The notes under the pieces are model-generated. The model saw only the letters and a list, made by a program, of their open reading frames with translations, was not told where the DNA came from and did no database searches. A DNA stretch of 64,000 nucleotides from Symbiodinium natans. Lineage: Eukaryota; Sar; Dinophyceae; Suessiales; Symbiodiniaceae. The first letter of the stretch is position 1, and every line of letters starts with the position of its first letter. This document shows positions 41,601 to 54,954 of this stretch, piece after piece. The position numbers were made by a program, and so were the translations under genes. The stretch is taken from NCBI GenBank assembly GCA_905221605.1, contig CAJNDS010000835.1:124001-188000 (forward strand). Direction: 5' to 3'.

Positions 41601-44600
41601 GCCGAACCCTGAAACCCCCAGGTCTGTGACACTGTAACCCAAAACCTGTCACGGTTACATATGCCCCGAAAAGCCCGATTACTAAACAAAGATCCCAACC
41701 CGCCAAATTTCTGCCCAAGCACCGAGCGCTGCAGTCCCCAAACTTGCGAACAGCATCGAACAGTCGGAGTCTTGCTAAGACAAACCCTAAACCCCATACC
41801 TTCTTGAACAGAAACCCCGTTTCCCGCTCCTTGCTGGCCCAGCCCTCGGTGAGAGGCTGGTAGTCGAGCCACAGGTCCGGCTGGGGCAGGGGTTTGGGGA
41901 GGGGAGGGCGGCTTTTGGGGGTTCGGGAACGAGGGGGCTGGGCAGCGCCCCAAGAGGCCTTGACAAACAAACGCACCTGCAACTCGTCCAAAACCCGATG
42001 AAGATGCCCTATACTTCCTGTGAACCCAACAGTAAGCACGATAAGCCCCAAGCCCTAAACCCTACACCCTAAACCCTAACCCTAGACCCTAAACGCTAAA
42101 GCCCCTCCCTCCCATGAAGCCCAGCCTGGGTGGGAATGTCCACCAGCACTCGGCCCATGTTGAACGTGCCAACCCTGGGATTCGGAGTCCCCAAGGGTTT
42201 AGGGTTGAAGGGTAAGGGTTGAGGGTTTGGGGTTTAGGATTTAGGGTTTAGGGCTTAGGGCACAGTGAGAGACTCCTCAATCACAGAGCCTTTCGGGTTT
42301 GGGGCTTGGGCATTGTGCCAAGCGTCACATCATCCAGCACGCTGACGATGAACAGCATGCAGCAGAGGATGCGGCCTCTCGCACGGACACGGGCGTCTCT
42401 GCAACCCAGCACGCTTCTCGGAATTTAGAACAAGGGTCAACTGCCCCCAGACCCCGGTGCGTTGATGGAATTCTACTTCTTTCCTTGGTGATATGAATTT
42501 CAAGCCCTACACCCCAAACCCTGAACCCTTTATGAACTTTGTGAACCCCATGAACCCGTTAACCATGAACTATGAGCCCTATCAACCCTGTGAGCCTTTC
42601 AACCCTGTACACCTTATCGACCCTTTTTCAGAAAGGTGTCAGGGCTTTTTTAAAAGGGGGCCGAGCGGCAAGTCTTGCTCTCAACGCCATACTCACCAGG
42701 ATCCACGTACCTTTGTAATTTATGGGCTGGGATGTTCCCCCTTTCTACTAGTTCGTTCTTAACAGGTAATGGGGGGGACCATAATGCCCCATGAAGGACT
42801 GTGAGTATAGGGGGGAGCATCCCAAGGTGTGGGGTTCAGGGTTGAGGGCCTTTTGGGTTTGGGATTAGGGGTGCAGGGTTTTAGGGCTTTTAGTTTTTTA
42901 GGGGTGTTTAGGACTTTAGGGCTTCCAGTGGTTTTGGGGAGTGTTTTAGGGTGTTGGGGGTTTGGCGGGTTTGGGGGATTTGGGGGGATTTGCTGGCAAC
43001 ATCTAGAAAGATCCGGGCAGTCTTTGACTACACCCCCGCGGCTGAAACCACATCGTGTGAACATGGTCTTGAGGGGGGGTTTCGGGTACCGACCGAACGC
43101 AAGACAACACTCCTACCTGTCCACGCGTCGAATCGACGAGTCGGTCGCTCATGAGCTCCGACTCACCAACTCAACGAACACTGGGGTAGGTTTGGGGGGC
43201 CCTACTTTAAAAAAAAAAAAACTTATGAGGATTAAGGGTAACAAAAGATTGTGTTCAAGCTCAAACCTATCCCTGAACACTGGTGGTTGAGGAAGGCGGC
43301 ATGCCAATTTCGGCGGCCTTCTCTGGGAACACCGCCTGTCAGGGAGAGCCATCTGGCAAAGACGATTTATGTTTGCCGTGTGTTGCCAGGACCGCGCCCT
43401 CATCGCATCTCTGGCGAAGGTTCGCGAAATCCACTGGCTCCAGCTGTAATACCTGACATGGAGAGCATCCATTCTTTTTTGGTGGTGGGGGGGGGGGGGT
43501 GTGTATTTTTTAGGGTTTAGGGTTTAGGTGGTGGGCGAGGCCAGGGTTGATGGATTGGCTTCGGGGTTGCAGGGCCCATAAGTATGTGTGTTGTGTGCAC
43601 ATGTGTGCGGGGTATTTGCAGACAGGGTGTGTGTGTGTGTGACTGTAGCTGTGATGTGTGTGTGGTGTGTGGGCGTGTGTGAGGCGGTGGAGGTGCCGCA
43701 AACGAGGGGTGTGAGAGCCTCGAATGAGTGGTGGTTAGGGGGGCACTGTTACACGAATATACACCTTCATAGCCCTTGATTTTTGCATATGAAGAGGCCC
43801 ATGTCTCATAAACGGCGAACCCTCCATCCGAGGATGTCCGCAGAGACCATTAAACTAAACACCCTACCACACCCGAAGACTTCCGCCCTCTGCATCCCGA
43901 CACATCCCTACACATCCCTACACACCCCCTCACCTTGAACCCTGCACCCGAATCCTAATCGGAGCGCCCACGAAATGGCCCAAAGGCAGGGGGGGTGCCT
44001 CATGGAGGTGAAGACCGTGCCGCCCGGGCCGATGCAGTTGGGCCCGTCCGGGCAAGCTGGGCAGTGCTGGAGGTTCAGGGGAGTTTGGAGTTTGGGGGTT
44101 TCAGATGCGGGGTTTCCGAAAATAGGGGTACCCTTGTTGGGGATTTGTTTCAGGGGGATTCGGGTATGAAAGGGGCACCCTTATATATATATATATGTCC
44201 CCACGTGACCGTAGCAGAATTCTGCTCTGTGCTACGTCATGAATCTGAGACAGCCACAAGGAGAATCTGTGCCAAAGTCACCTCAGGCCAGGGGGATCAA
44301 AGTACTCAAGGACTACTCACCTGCTAAGGGGCCAATTCGGAACCCGCAAAATATCACGGCTCAGGGGCATAAGAACATTTGGCCGGAGAAAAGGTCCCAG
44401 ATCATCTCCTCCTGACAAGGCAGACCCAGGGCTTGTCTGAACCCATGCAGAAACAACCCTAACCCCTAAACCCTAAACCCTAAAGACCACATCCCCCTGG
44501 TGCCTTGGCGATCATGTACAGAATGGCGAACTGCGCCAAGTAGTTGATAAGCCTTCAGCAGGGGCCCGGTTCTTCAGGGGCCTTTCAAGGCTTCTGGGGT

Positions 44601-44764
44601 CTCAGGAGCTGTTTCCAGACCTCAAGAGCACGGAACTCCTGGGCTCTCTGCTACGAACCAAGAGCCCGGGCTGTGGCGGGGGTGCTTCGGCTGGGAAAAG
44701 CTTCCCAGGCTTCATGCGCATGATTGGCGCCCGGCAGAAGGAAGTAGGACTTGATGACGAGCAC
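38634..44764 (-). CDS. Multi-pass membrane protein, many exons, function unknown
   Basis: Exons recognised, in gene order: about 44728-44764 (VLVIKSYFLLPG), 44504-44552 (INYLAQFAILYMIAK), about 43980-44066 (CPACPDGPNCIGPGGTVF), about 43300-43470, about 42330-42400 (ILCCMLFIVSVLDD), 42126-42174, 41800-41880, 41095-41159, about 40640-40697 (MPLFWKIVNVVIILCLG), about 40370-40425 (WKVTAQAGICFLMETQ), 39888-39968 (IENVVVNAVGLSFILQIDEL), about 39303-39392, about 38800-38905 and 38636-38698, ending at TGA 38634-38636. Exons 40370 and 39968 join in frame through a GC-AG intron, as do 41095 and 40697. At least four hydrophobic helices and one Cys-rich, probably lumenal or extracellular, segment are visible. 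I do not recognise a named family; the start is unknown and exons are surely missing. Confidence 0.6.
39430..39572. repeat. TTTAGGG array, intronic
   Basis: About 19 near-perfect heptamers lie within the membrane-protein locus, between exons at 39303-39392 and 39888-39968. A second array with GGGCTTA units follows at 39670-39752. Confidence 0.93.
40715..41078. repeat. Paired opposite-orientation telomere-like arrays in one intron
   Basis: G-rich units (40715-40852) and C-rich units (40999-41078) on the plus strand are separated by about 145 bases of unique sequence. The flanking exons start at 41095 and 40697, so both arms lie near the splice sites. Confidence 0.85.
41165..41360. repeat. TTTAGGG/TTCAGGG array, intronic
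   Basis: About 26 heptamers lie directly upstream, in the gene sense, of the acceptor at 41160. C-rich units at 42050-42100 oppose them. Confidence 0.92.
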
Positions 44765-44999
44765 CTGGCAGATCTCTTGCTAAACTGCGACCGGCCGTAA
44801 GAATACAGGAGCTTCATTCTCAGCAGGCGTGAGCAGCACATGCTCGACTTTGCAGCCGGGTGATGCCGGATGCCTGCGCCCAGCTTTCTTGGCCAAATCG
44901 TGAACCCTCGACCCAGGGTCTAGGCTCCCGAAACCCTAAACCCGTAGCCCTAAACCCTAAGCCCTAAACCCTAAGCCCTAAACCCTAAACCCTCAGCAG

Positions 45000-45724
45000 C
45001 TCCCCTCTAAAACCCCTAAAACTCCTAAACCCTTAACCCCAAAACCCCTTTTGCCAAAAGTTCTCGTCCGGGCGCCGTCAGCTCCTTCGGCCAGCCAGCG
45101 GACCGGGCGAGTTGCGGCCTGGATGCACAGGAAGGGATCTTGGGCCCAGGCTCAGGGGTACAGGGTTCAGGGTTTTCAGGGTTTAGGGTTTAGGGTTTGA
45201 GGGTTTGAGGGTTCAGGGCTTAGGGTTTAGGGTTCAGGGTTTGAGGGTTAGGGTTTAGGGCTTGGGGTTTAGGGTTTAAGGGTTCAGGGCTCAGGGGTTA
45301 CGGGGGTAAGGGTTTGGGGGTTTAGGAGAGAACTTGAGGCTTCGGCGACAAAGTCCGCTACCCTTCAGCCACTCGGGTTTAATAGGGGGCGAAAAGATTC
45401 CGCACGGAGGAAACATCCAGGCCATCCCTACAAAGACAAAGACATGAACCCTGAGCCCCCCTACACTCCTGAGCCCGAACCCTAGCCCTAAACCCTTAGA
45501 CCATTCACCCTCAAACCCCCCCACCCCCCAGGGCCCCCCGGCAAAACAAAGGCCGTTCCGTAAAGCGACTGGTCCAAGTGTACTTGGGAGGGCTCCTGGC
45601 GTGCAGCTGAGGGTTTCAGCACTTCGGGTTGTTGGGTTGGGGGGAGGGAGGGTTGGGAAGCTAAGGTTTGCTTACTTGTCTTTGCTGTATACTTCTTTCC
45701 CGTGTTTGTTTTGGGGAAGGAGGG

Positions 45725-45769
<45 letters not shown>

Positions 45770-48549
45770 ACAAAAAGAGAGAGAGAGAGATCGAGAGAGA
45801 TCGAGAGAGAGAGAGAGGGGGAGGGCAGTGTACAGTAGGGCTTTCGCGCTCTAGGCGCGGCTGATCACAACCTTACATGTTCGATGCTCATGGGGCGTGG
45901 AAAGGTCAAGGTGCAAGGATCCCATGCGACCTACGATGATGGATGATAGGAGCCTCGCGCGGCTTGGGCTTCGGACCCCGTAGCCCGAAACCCTCTTGCT
46001 CAGAAGGCTGAGTCTTCAGCGCCTTGGCTTTCAGGTGCCCCATCACCTTGGCCGCGGTCACCCGGGCTCGGTACTCCTTGGCTGACATAGGGGTTGGGTT
46101 TAGGGTTGAGGGTTTAAGTTTTGAGTGCTCAGGGTTTAGGGATTCGAAGAAGCCCGAAATTCTTGGATTAGATGGGCTCCTGGTAGAAACCCTCCCATGG
46201 AAAGAGTCAACCCTCAAAATCTGAAAAGAAAAAGCAACCTTCAAAGACGGGCCTAAGCCCTTCACTAAGCCCTCCCGCCGAACCTCTGCGCTTTTCAACC
46301 CCAAGACCCTCCAAGACCCTCCAAAACCCTCCAAAAACCCCTGCGGCTCTGCTCAAGTCCTCAACCTCTAACACCCCCCAAAGCCCCGTGCAAAAAAGGA
46401 GAAAAACCACCACGAATCAACCCTTCCCTCCCCCCCACCCGACCCTCCCCCGCCCCTTGTCAGGTGCCCCAGTGAACCCAAGGCTCCGGGGAGGTGAAAT
46501 CGACGCTGCTCACCGGCTCCTGGGCGTGCCGAGGGGCGCCCGATCAAGGGGGAGTCTCTTCTTCGTCTGCGATGGGTCTCAAAGGGTTCAAGGCTTCAGG
46601 CTTTTGCGGGCTTTTCAGGGGTCTCGGGGTTTTTTTGGGGACTCTTAGGGGGAGCTCAGGGCTTAGGAGGTTTGGGCCGCATGTTCCGCGACGGTTTGGG
46701 CGATGACGGGGGCTGCCCCCCAATTCCGCCCACTCGGGATCTCTTAAGGCAGCGGCATCCTCCGAACTGCACTGCGGCGGTCGCCGCAGGACCCGGGAGA
46801 GGGACCACCTTGGCAAGCATGCAGGATTTTAGGGCTTAGGGCTGGGGGGATAAGGGTGTTTGGGGGTTAGGGCCTTCTACCTTCATGTGATATTGCTTTT
46901 TTCTCTTCTGAATTACGCGTGTCGTTCTCTGACTAGCTTTTTCTGCACATAAGACTCCAGCTTTTGGTAGCCTTCCATTGTCGCAATCATTGGCACATGG
47001 TGACTCCCGCAGTTTCATCCCTCAATTCTGGGCTAACCAGCCTTTGATAGGCGAAACCCGCAATTAGCTGGCTTGAGTGCCTTCCTTATCCTATCATATC
47101 TTCATCGTCGCGCACCATGAGATGTGCGGCGTGGCACTCCAAGCCCCTGACTCCGCCGACATGACGCAATCAAGATTATGCTTTAGCAAAGGCCCGCAAC
47201 AGAGCTCGTCAATTCGTGCGCACGCCCTGAAACCCCCCAAGATTTCCCTCAACCCTAAACCCCCCCTGCCTGGGTCCCTCATTGAGGATGCCGGTCTGAA
47301 CTGACCGATCCGCTGTGCTGGGCACCTCGAACCCCCTCAAATCCTAAGCCCTTACGGGGGTTTTGGCTTAAGGGTCTTTCGGATTCTGTGGGGTTTGCGC
47401 GCTTCTTGAGGACTTCTGCGGTTGGCAGCCTCACCGAACAGCCTGCGGCACGCCCGAAATCTCAAACCCGAACACATCCCAAGCTCCAAGCGAACCCAGT
47501 GCAGGCCTTGCTATACCTCGTCCGCAAGCCCTGCAGCCAAGTCCACCTGAACGTTGGAGAGCTCTCAAGACTTCACCACTCCCGCCATGGTATGGAGATT
47601 TAGGGTTTTGAGGGTCCCGACTTCGAAGTCGTCCAAAGCAGGCGATGTCTGAGTCCAAGACCAGCCGAGCTTCTCCTTGGGCCTGCGGTGGACTCCCAGA
47701 CAACATATTTTCAAAGGCCCTAAACTTTGTATATCTAGCTTGCTGCTACGGACTTACTTTATTCCAGCTATGTAATGCAATCTCTACACAATGTCGTGAC
47801 TACTATGATATCCTTTGAGCAGGTAAGTTCCTGAATTCAATCTCAGGAACCCAACAGACAACCCTGGAACCCAAAAGCGGACCCTGCCTCGGCATGGCCA
47901 CTTGGCCGGAGGCTCCGACTGTCTCAGACTAACTAGCGAACTAGTGGCTTGTTGGATGCTGCTGGGCTGCTTGGGCTGAGGCTTTACGGGTTTCAGGACT
48001 TTTGAACAGGCTTTAGGGGGTTGGGTGCATGTTGGGGACAAGATGGCGCGAGTTGTCCCCGGATTGTCTGGCGCGATTCGGGCATTGGGGAATCGGAGAT
48101 GCTGGAAGCTGCAGAAGCGACCGAGCTTTTGGATGGAACGAACCCGAAACTAACCCTTCACCATGGCTGACCACTCGCGTCCAGCGAGGTGGTCATGCAG
48201 AGGACAATCAGCTTCACTCACGTGTGGCAGCACAATTTCCGAAACTCTGGCACCCTGGCTTTTGGTCCCATCAGGGCTCGCGTCACTGCAACCGCTTTCG
48301 CTGCTTGTTCGCAAGCACGCATTATCAGGGATCGCCGCAACAAAGGGGACCGCTGCGGCTTTCATTAACAGGGGCAGCGCGTCTTGCGCCGCCGGCAGGA
48401 CCCAGCTCAGTCCAACGCCTCATCTCCGTCCTGCGCTCGGAAACAGGGGCAGGAGAACCGTGCCACCAAACATGATGCTCATATGTTGCTACTCTGTGTC
48501 AAATGAAGTGCAAGAACGGCAACTTGCCACCACATGCTGCGTAACCAAA
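45000..48549. other. Stretch without a resolved gene
   Basis: It contains G-rich arrays (45160-45300), a GA microsatellite (45730-45826) and scattered C-rich tracts (46300-46380). Coding-like islands near 45070-45140, 46490-46560, 47450-47600 and 48160-48480 are open on both strands and no family is recognised. Confidence 0.35.
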
Positions 48550-51500
48550 CCCAGCAAACCCAGGCGCTCCTCGTCCTCCAACTTCCTGACAAGGGATTTG
48601 GCATATTCTGGCAGTTCCCAAGAAACTCGGGTACCCTTTGCTCTCCCAAATTTAGCCGAATGACGCGTCAAGGGCCAGGGGGTTGCACCACACAGGGATG
48701 TTGGGCCTCGTAGAGCGGATGACCTCCTTCAGCAGGCCTTGAGGTGTATTATACCTCGGCCAGCATAGGTGTGTAGAGGCATGTTAAGTGTATGTGTATC
48801 TGTATGTATATATATATATGTATTTTATACAGATCTCTCACGCGAACTCGGCTTCTAATGATGACGGCAGATTTGCCCCCCACCCCCCCCCCCCCGAAAG
48901 CTTTCAGGCTTCGGCCCGTTGGCCTTTGCGAAGGGATTGTCCAGGACCTGCCGAAGAAGTGACTGCTCATGCCTGAAAACCCCAAGGAACCCCAAATTCT
49001 TGCTTGTTTGTGTAGGTTGCCTGAGCACCTTACGGAGACAAACCTACCCAAAACTTCCGAAAGCACAAGAGGGGACATGTTTGATCGAACCGGTTCAGAG
49101 TTGGTGGCCTCTGCGTGGTTTTACCCTTGTCCACTGGGCGCAGGCGCCCCCATGTCCAGTCGTTGTTGGGAGGTGAAACCAGTGACCTTCCGCTTCCCTT
49201 CTGTTCCGGTTTCTTTCTTTTCTTGCCTTCTGGCTTCCTTCCCTTCCGTTCGATGTAAGATGGGGGGCAGGCACTGCAAGAACTGCAGAAGTCTCTTCTT
49301 GGCTCTGTCGCCCGACATGTACCTGTCACATGCCTCTGTTCTTCTGCAGGCTGTCAGGAAGCCTTCTCTGTCTCACACACGCGCACAGCACGCAAACAAT
49401 GGAGCGGCATCAGAAGGTGCCTTCAAGGCACGAATTCGGCGGGGCTGCACCACCTTGCACATGCCACACGACCATGTACCCGGACGATGGGTCACACACA
49501 TGGACATGTGAGCCGACTCGATTCTCAGCCCTCAGCCGTGTCTGCCGAGTCGTCCTGAAGGCAGAACAACGAGGCTGCTTGTCCCTCCTCCCCCCCATAC
49601 AGCGGACCCCTTGCATGGCATCGTTGCTTGCCCGCCTCTCGCGAACCTCACACAGGATTTCAAGCACTGTTCATCTTCATCACGTTACATTCATGGGGCG
49701 TGCTACACAGGTTAGAGCCACGAATGCACAAACCTATCATGCAGCGCACCTCCAGAAGGACCCAGTCCCACAGCCTTCTCGACGACTGCCTTCGTCCCAG
49801 CCAGGACCTGCAACATGGATCAAGGGCAGGGTCGCTGAATTAACTGCACTTAGCCCCTGAAATCCTGAGCGCTTGAACCGCCCAAAACCCCGAAACAGAA
49901 CGACGAGCCCCTGAAAACCCTGAAGCCCTGAACCCTCCTAAACCCTCCTAAACCTTATAGCCCCAAGATGCGGCTGAGACCGCGGCCCAGGTACTTTCGC
50001 GCTTCAGCAGCACGAAGTGCCGGAGCCGCTGTAGAACCTACCCCCAGAAAAAGCGCGCGCGAGGTTGCTCCGACATGGGTTCAGGAAGTTCAGGGTTTGG
50101 GAAGGTCAGCACAAGAAGCTTTGGGGCAAGAAAATGCCCGGTGGAGGGCTTTAAGGGTGTAGGGCGTAGATGGGGAGTGGGTGGGGCGCCGGAGGCTTCG
50201 ACTTTCGGGGGCGTGGCTTCGCCTCGGCCACCTGGAGCTCGTGGCCGTCTTCGCTGGGCTTCCAGATGTGCTCCAACTGGTTTCAGGAGTCTGTGATAGT
50301 CTGTGGGGTTTATGGGGGGGTTTGGGGGTAGGGTTTAGGGTTTTGAGGTCTGACTTTTGTGTTAGAGTCAGCGCTTCAGGGCTCAAGGGCCGAGAGTTCC
50401 AGTGGCTGCTTTGCGGGTTTGGGGTGTCACTTCGGGGGGCTCGAAGGCGGCGGCTGCTCTCAGAAAACCCTGGCGAGTGCCCCCGCCATGGTCAGCGTCT
50501 TTGTGTCCTTGGGGCTCAGCGCTGCGTGGGGGGGGGGGGGGTTGGGGGGGGGGGGGGGAGGGGAGGGGCACGGGCCGGATCTCCACACAACAACATGCAA
50601 CAACAAAAGCTCAGAGAGAAGGGCGCGTGAGACTCTCTCAACAAGGGTTCTCGCGCTCTTCCGGCACACCCAAAAGGTGCTCGTACTCATGGGTGCGAGG
50701 CACCGGGAGGCCCATCTCCTGGAGGGTCTGCGACGCGGCCTCGGGAGCAGCTTCCTTTTGACTCATCTTGCTACACATTTCAGTTTTTTGCACATGTGGT
50801 TCAGTTCACACATTTTAAGCCCCGAGGGCCTCCCGAGTGATGAGGATGAAGGCATCCAAACGGCCGGAGAGGTTCACCTTGGGAAGAAGCGCCGTGAAGG
50901 GCTCGGAAAGGTCCCAGGTCTGCACTTCACGTGGATTCCTGCGCTTAAAAGGTGAAGCATGCTGGCACTCAAGTTCTGACGCCGGTCATCCTTCGAGAGA
51001 ATTCGGGCCGCGGCTTGCGTCTCGCCGCCCGCAGCCCTGCGGCAGGAAGCAGGCAAGCAGCGCACCGTACACCAACGTCACCCCCTGTCATCTGTCCCCT
51101 CATAAACCTTAGACCCCATCTCAAACCCTAGGCCCTCCCTCTGGTCATCCCCCCTGGCAGCCCTTAAAGCAGGGCCTGATCAGGTTTTGCGAAATCAGCG
51201 CCGTGAACTCCAGAACCTGACAACACCGCGCACATCGTTTTCAATCGTACTGTGGAAGAACAAAGATTACAGGTCTGTATACACGAACTTGTCTGTAGCA
51301 TCTGTTTTTACCTAGCTTTTGCTGCATGCTGTTGCATTGTGCTGCATCTTGCGAGCTTGACTCAGCACCACTTTAAGTGGAGCGCTTGGGGGCCTCATGC
51401 AGGTGCTGCCGCCGCATCTCCTCGATCAGGGGGCTCTGCGTGCCGTCCGCCGTGGCCTTGGCAGCCGGGCTTGTCGGGTCCCCCTACCCGCAATATGGGT

Positions 51501-54500
51501 CTTTCCATGTCTTTCCTCAAACAGGGGTACCCTTTTTTGCCCCACATAGAATAGAAGACCCTTAAAGGGACCCCCAAAATTTTCGGACACCCCAAAATGA
51601 TGGTGGAAGCCCCCCCTGAACGCCGAGCTTCAGGAAACCTCCGTTGAAGACCACTCGGGGGCCCAGGCCGAGAAGAGGTCGCTGACATAGGCCGTGTCAG
51701 GGTTTGCGGACCGGCCAGCGTCGAAGAGCATCTGCATGGTCACGTGCAGCGCCTTGGGAAGCTCTAAGTTTCGGGTTTTGGGGTTTTAGGGTTTTCGGGT
51801 TCAGGGGTTCAGGGGTTGAGGGGTTTAGGGGTTTAGGGGTTTAGGGGTTTAGGGGTTTAGGGGTTTAGGGGTTTAGGGGTTTAGGGGTTTAGGGGTTTAG
51901 GGGTTTAGGGGTTTAGGGGTTTAGGGGTTTAGGGGTTTAGGGTTCACACTCCCTGCGAAGAATGCAAGAAACGGCAAAACCACCCTGCAACCCCTGCAAC
52001 TATCCTCTGGGCTATCATATGGCCGGGCTTCTAAGCATTCTGGTCGGCCCGAACTGCAATGTTGTAGCAGAAACATGCAATCGGAACGCATAAGAATAAA
52101 CAAATGGCCATCACCGTCCTTTCATGCCCGGTTCCCGCTGCACCGGAACCGGGCTCCCCGCACGCATCAAGGCGTTCATGCGCTCCAGGGACTTCTCTGG
52201 AAACATGGCCTCTCGGGAATAATAGGGAATACTTCCCCCTAAGACGGCATGGCTCCAGGTCAACACCGAGAAACGACCCGGTGGCATGCAGCAGTGGTCG
52301 AAGGCATCAAAGGCAACTCCAGAGCCCGCCCTTCAAGAGTCGCCTGCATCACCGCACGCATCATGCGCCGCGACACCTTGCAGGCAGACATTCAAGTGAT
52401 TTTAGTGCTGGCAATCCACCGGAGGTTCTGCAGATCTTTCCCGGGCCTGGTCGCGCCCGGATGACTTGGACCCTGTCAGCGTACTCCTGGACACATTCGG
52501 GGAGTGCATATTGAATATGCATGTACGCGTAAAGAATACTCTTGGGCCGGAGGTTACACGAGCCCCGGGCCGCGTAGCTTAAGATGCCAAGCCCTGCCGA
52601 AACCCTAGCCCCTGCAAGAAGTACCACGGGAATCTTGTGAGACCTCCCTCGTCGTCCTCTCTTTAAGAAGGCAACTGCGCCATGAGCCCGTGTAAGGTGC
52701 TACTGTGGACATCGTGGCAGCGCCTCTGCCCCCGGCCATGGGTCGTGCTGCTCTCGAAGCTCCCTTGCGTCGTGCAGCCCAGGGAAAGCCAGAAAACAAT
52801 TCCCAGCACGACTCCAGCTACACGGGTTTAGGGCTTCAAGGGTTCGTGGTGAGGGCTTTGGCATCCGGGGCGTAGGGCATCAACAAGGCTCCCGACCATC
52901 GGCGCAGTTGTGGACCAGATTCTGTAGCTCCCTGAGCATGGTCTCCTGGTCCTGGCGGACTGCTTTGGGGCTGTGTTGGGAATTAACGTTTAGGGTTTCA
53001 GGGCACGGGCCTGCATGATGGATGGATGTACTGCTCCGGCCAGCATGAGGTCAAACCTGGCAGCAGCCAACACGTCACGCAACAGCACCCTGCCCGACGC
53101 CTTCATGCAACAAGAGGCCAAGCAGGATGGCGTGGCAGTTCGAAGTCGGGGTCATCCCGGTAAGCCTGCCGCTGACAGAGCTCTCAACCGAGAAATTCTG
53201 CGTGCGCCACACCTACCACCCCCGCAACTGCCCCTACAACCCCCCCTGCTCGACATCCCCCAAATCACATCCCATCCGCTGCATCAGAAGCGCCTCGAGG
53301 CTGCAGATGAAGGCATAGGCAAACTCCGTCATCTCCGCCGCATCCGGGAACTGCCTGCGATAGGAGGTGGCTGTCAAGCGAACTTACTGCCGCATGGGTA
53401 CGTGAGTTGTGCCCTGCGAGTCATACGCAGAGGCAGCGCAGTTTCAGGGGTGACAACCACTCTTCTCAACCTTGCCTCTGCATGTGCTGGTAGAGCTCGG
53501 TGTGCATGCTCTCTGTGTTCAGATCTTGTGGCGCCTTCAGAAGCTGAGCCGCTGAGGCCGTGCAAGGAACACCCCTCGACAGAACACGAAACGCACCCGG
53601 GCGTACCAAAGCTATGACATGAGATCAGACGAAGCCATGAGCCTAGATGCCCGTGCAAGCCATAGACGAAAGGATTCTCGAGAAAAAGGCTACGCACCCT
53701 GCCTCCGCAAGGAAGCTCTCAATGAGATCCTCGCACTCCTTCTTCGAGATGTAGCGATGCCGTACCAGGCCCTCCGCCGTCCAGTTATGTGACAAGGAGA
53801 CGCTGCATAACCTTACATCATCTTACATCACCTTCACCACCCTAAAGCCTCGAAAGCCCCTAAAGGCACCAAAGGCACCCCAAAGGCGGCCCCAAAGGTC
53901 CAAAATAGGCCCCCAACGGCCCTACTTGGATCTTCCCATGGCCTCCGCCCTCAGGTATGGAGGCACGCTCTCATCCATCCCCAACCTGGCAGGGACTCCC
54001 GTGGGGTTGAGGCTTCACTTCTTATGGAGGATTTCGCAAGCCAAACACTCCAACATCACCCGAGGATTCCCAAGAACCGAAACTTCCCAATCCGATGCAT
54101 CGCGCCCTGCAAAGCTGCGCTTGTCGCTCATCGAGTAGATCTCGCAGGGGAACGAGGGTCAGCTCGGAAATGCATGAGGTGAGGTAGTTCGCTGTTCCCA
54201 AGCAAAACCCTCACAGCTTGAGCTGCCACTAACGAAGCAGGGACTCATTTACAGATATGGGGACATCTCTTCCCCATGGATACGTCTTCAAACCTCGAAG
54301 AAGCAAGACGAGGATCGATCCCACAAGGACTCTTCCAGCTTTCTTCGGGCGACTTCCTTCCATTCCTGGACTGATCTTGGGGGGGGGTTTCAGCTTTCCG
54401 CTGCCTGCCGGTGGATGGCCGCATCCTCGTCGTATGCATCCACCACATCCTGAAGCATGTTCCATTGTTCACAATTTGGGGAGAGACCTCTGTGCTGGTG

Positions 54501-54655
54501 CAGTGCCAATGCAGCTGCCAACAGAAAAACCTTGACGCCCCTAAACCCTATGCTAAACAGAGATGGGAGAAGCCTGTCCTGCATCACGCCGTCGTTCCAA
54601 ATCGGCACTAGCTGCTTCACATCTTCAAGGAGGTGTCGGAGCTTCACCACCTGCA
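48550..54655 (-). CDS. Intron-rich locus, at least 20 coding-like exons, product unknown
   Basis: Minus-strand blocks that read as soluble protein occur about every 100-300 bases. Examples are 54590-54655 (VVKLRHLLEDVKQLVPIW), 54390-54475, 54108-54152 (FPCEIYSMSDKRSFA), 53695-53786 (RYISKKECEDLIESFLAEAG), 53474-53540, 53282-53342 (MTEFAYAFICSLEALLM), 53010-53105 (LLRDVLAAARFDLMLAGAVH), 52884-52982, 52130-52203, 51640-51762 (LPKALHVTMQMLFDAGRSAN), 51395-51462, 51177-51222, 50822-50950 (LSEPFTALLPKVNLSGRLD), 50645-50760 (LQEMGLPVPRTHEYEHLLG), 50216-50283 (QLEHIWKPSEDGHELQVAEA), 48670-48741 (LLKEVIRSTRPNIPVWCNP) and 48550-48650. Many are preceded by AG. No family is recognised; one long gene or two are possible. 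Boundaries are approximate. Confidence 0.5.
51815..51945. repeat. TTTAGGGG octamer array
   Basis: About 15 perfect octamers TTTAGGGG lie in an intron-sized gap between coding-like exons at 51640-51762 and 52130-52203. This is a homogeneous variant distinct from the heptamer arrays. Confidence 0.95.
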
Positions 54656-54954
54656 AGAGAAGAGCTGTTTAGGGTTTAGCGCTTAGGGCGACCATACTCA
54701 ACAACTGGAACGCCCAACCAGCACAACTCACACTAGCGACAGACAGAAGCTCCTGAAAACCCGACTAGCCTACTGTCCACTCAGCATGAGGTCTCAGCAA
54801 CCGTCAGCACCCCGAGATATCCCATCCTTTCAATTCCACTCGAAACCTCTGAGCCCCAAAAAAACCCTAAACCATCCCTAAAACCATCCTAAGCCCTAAA
54901 CCCCCTAAAACACCCCAGGGAACCCAAAGAACCCCAAGAGGCCCCCGCCTGCTC

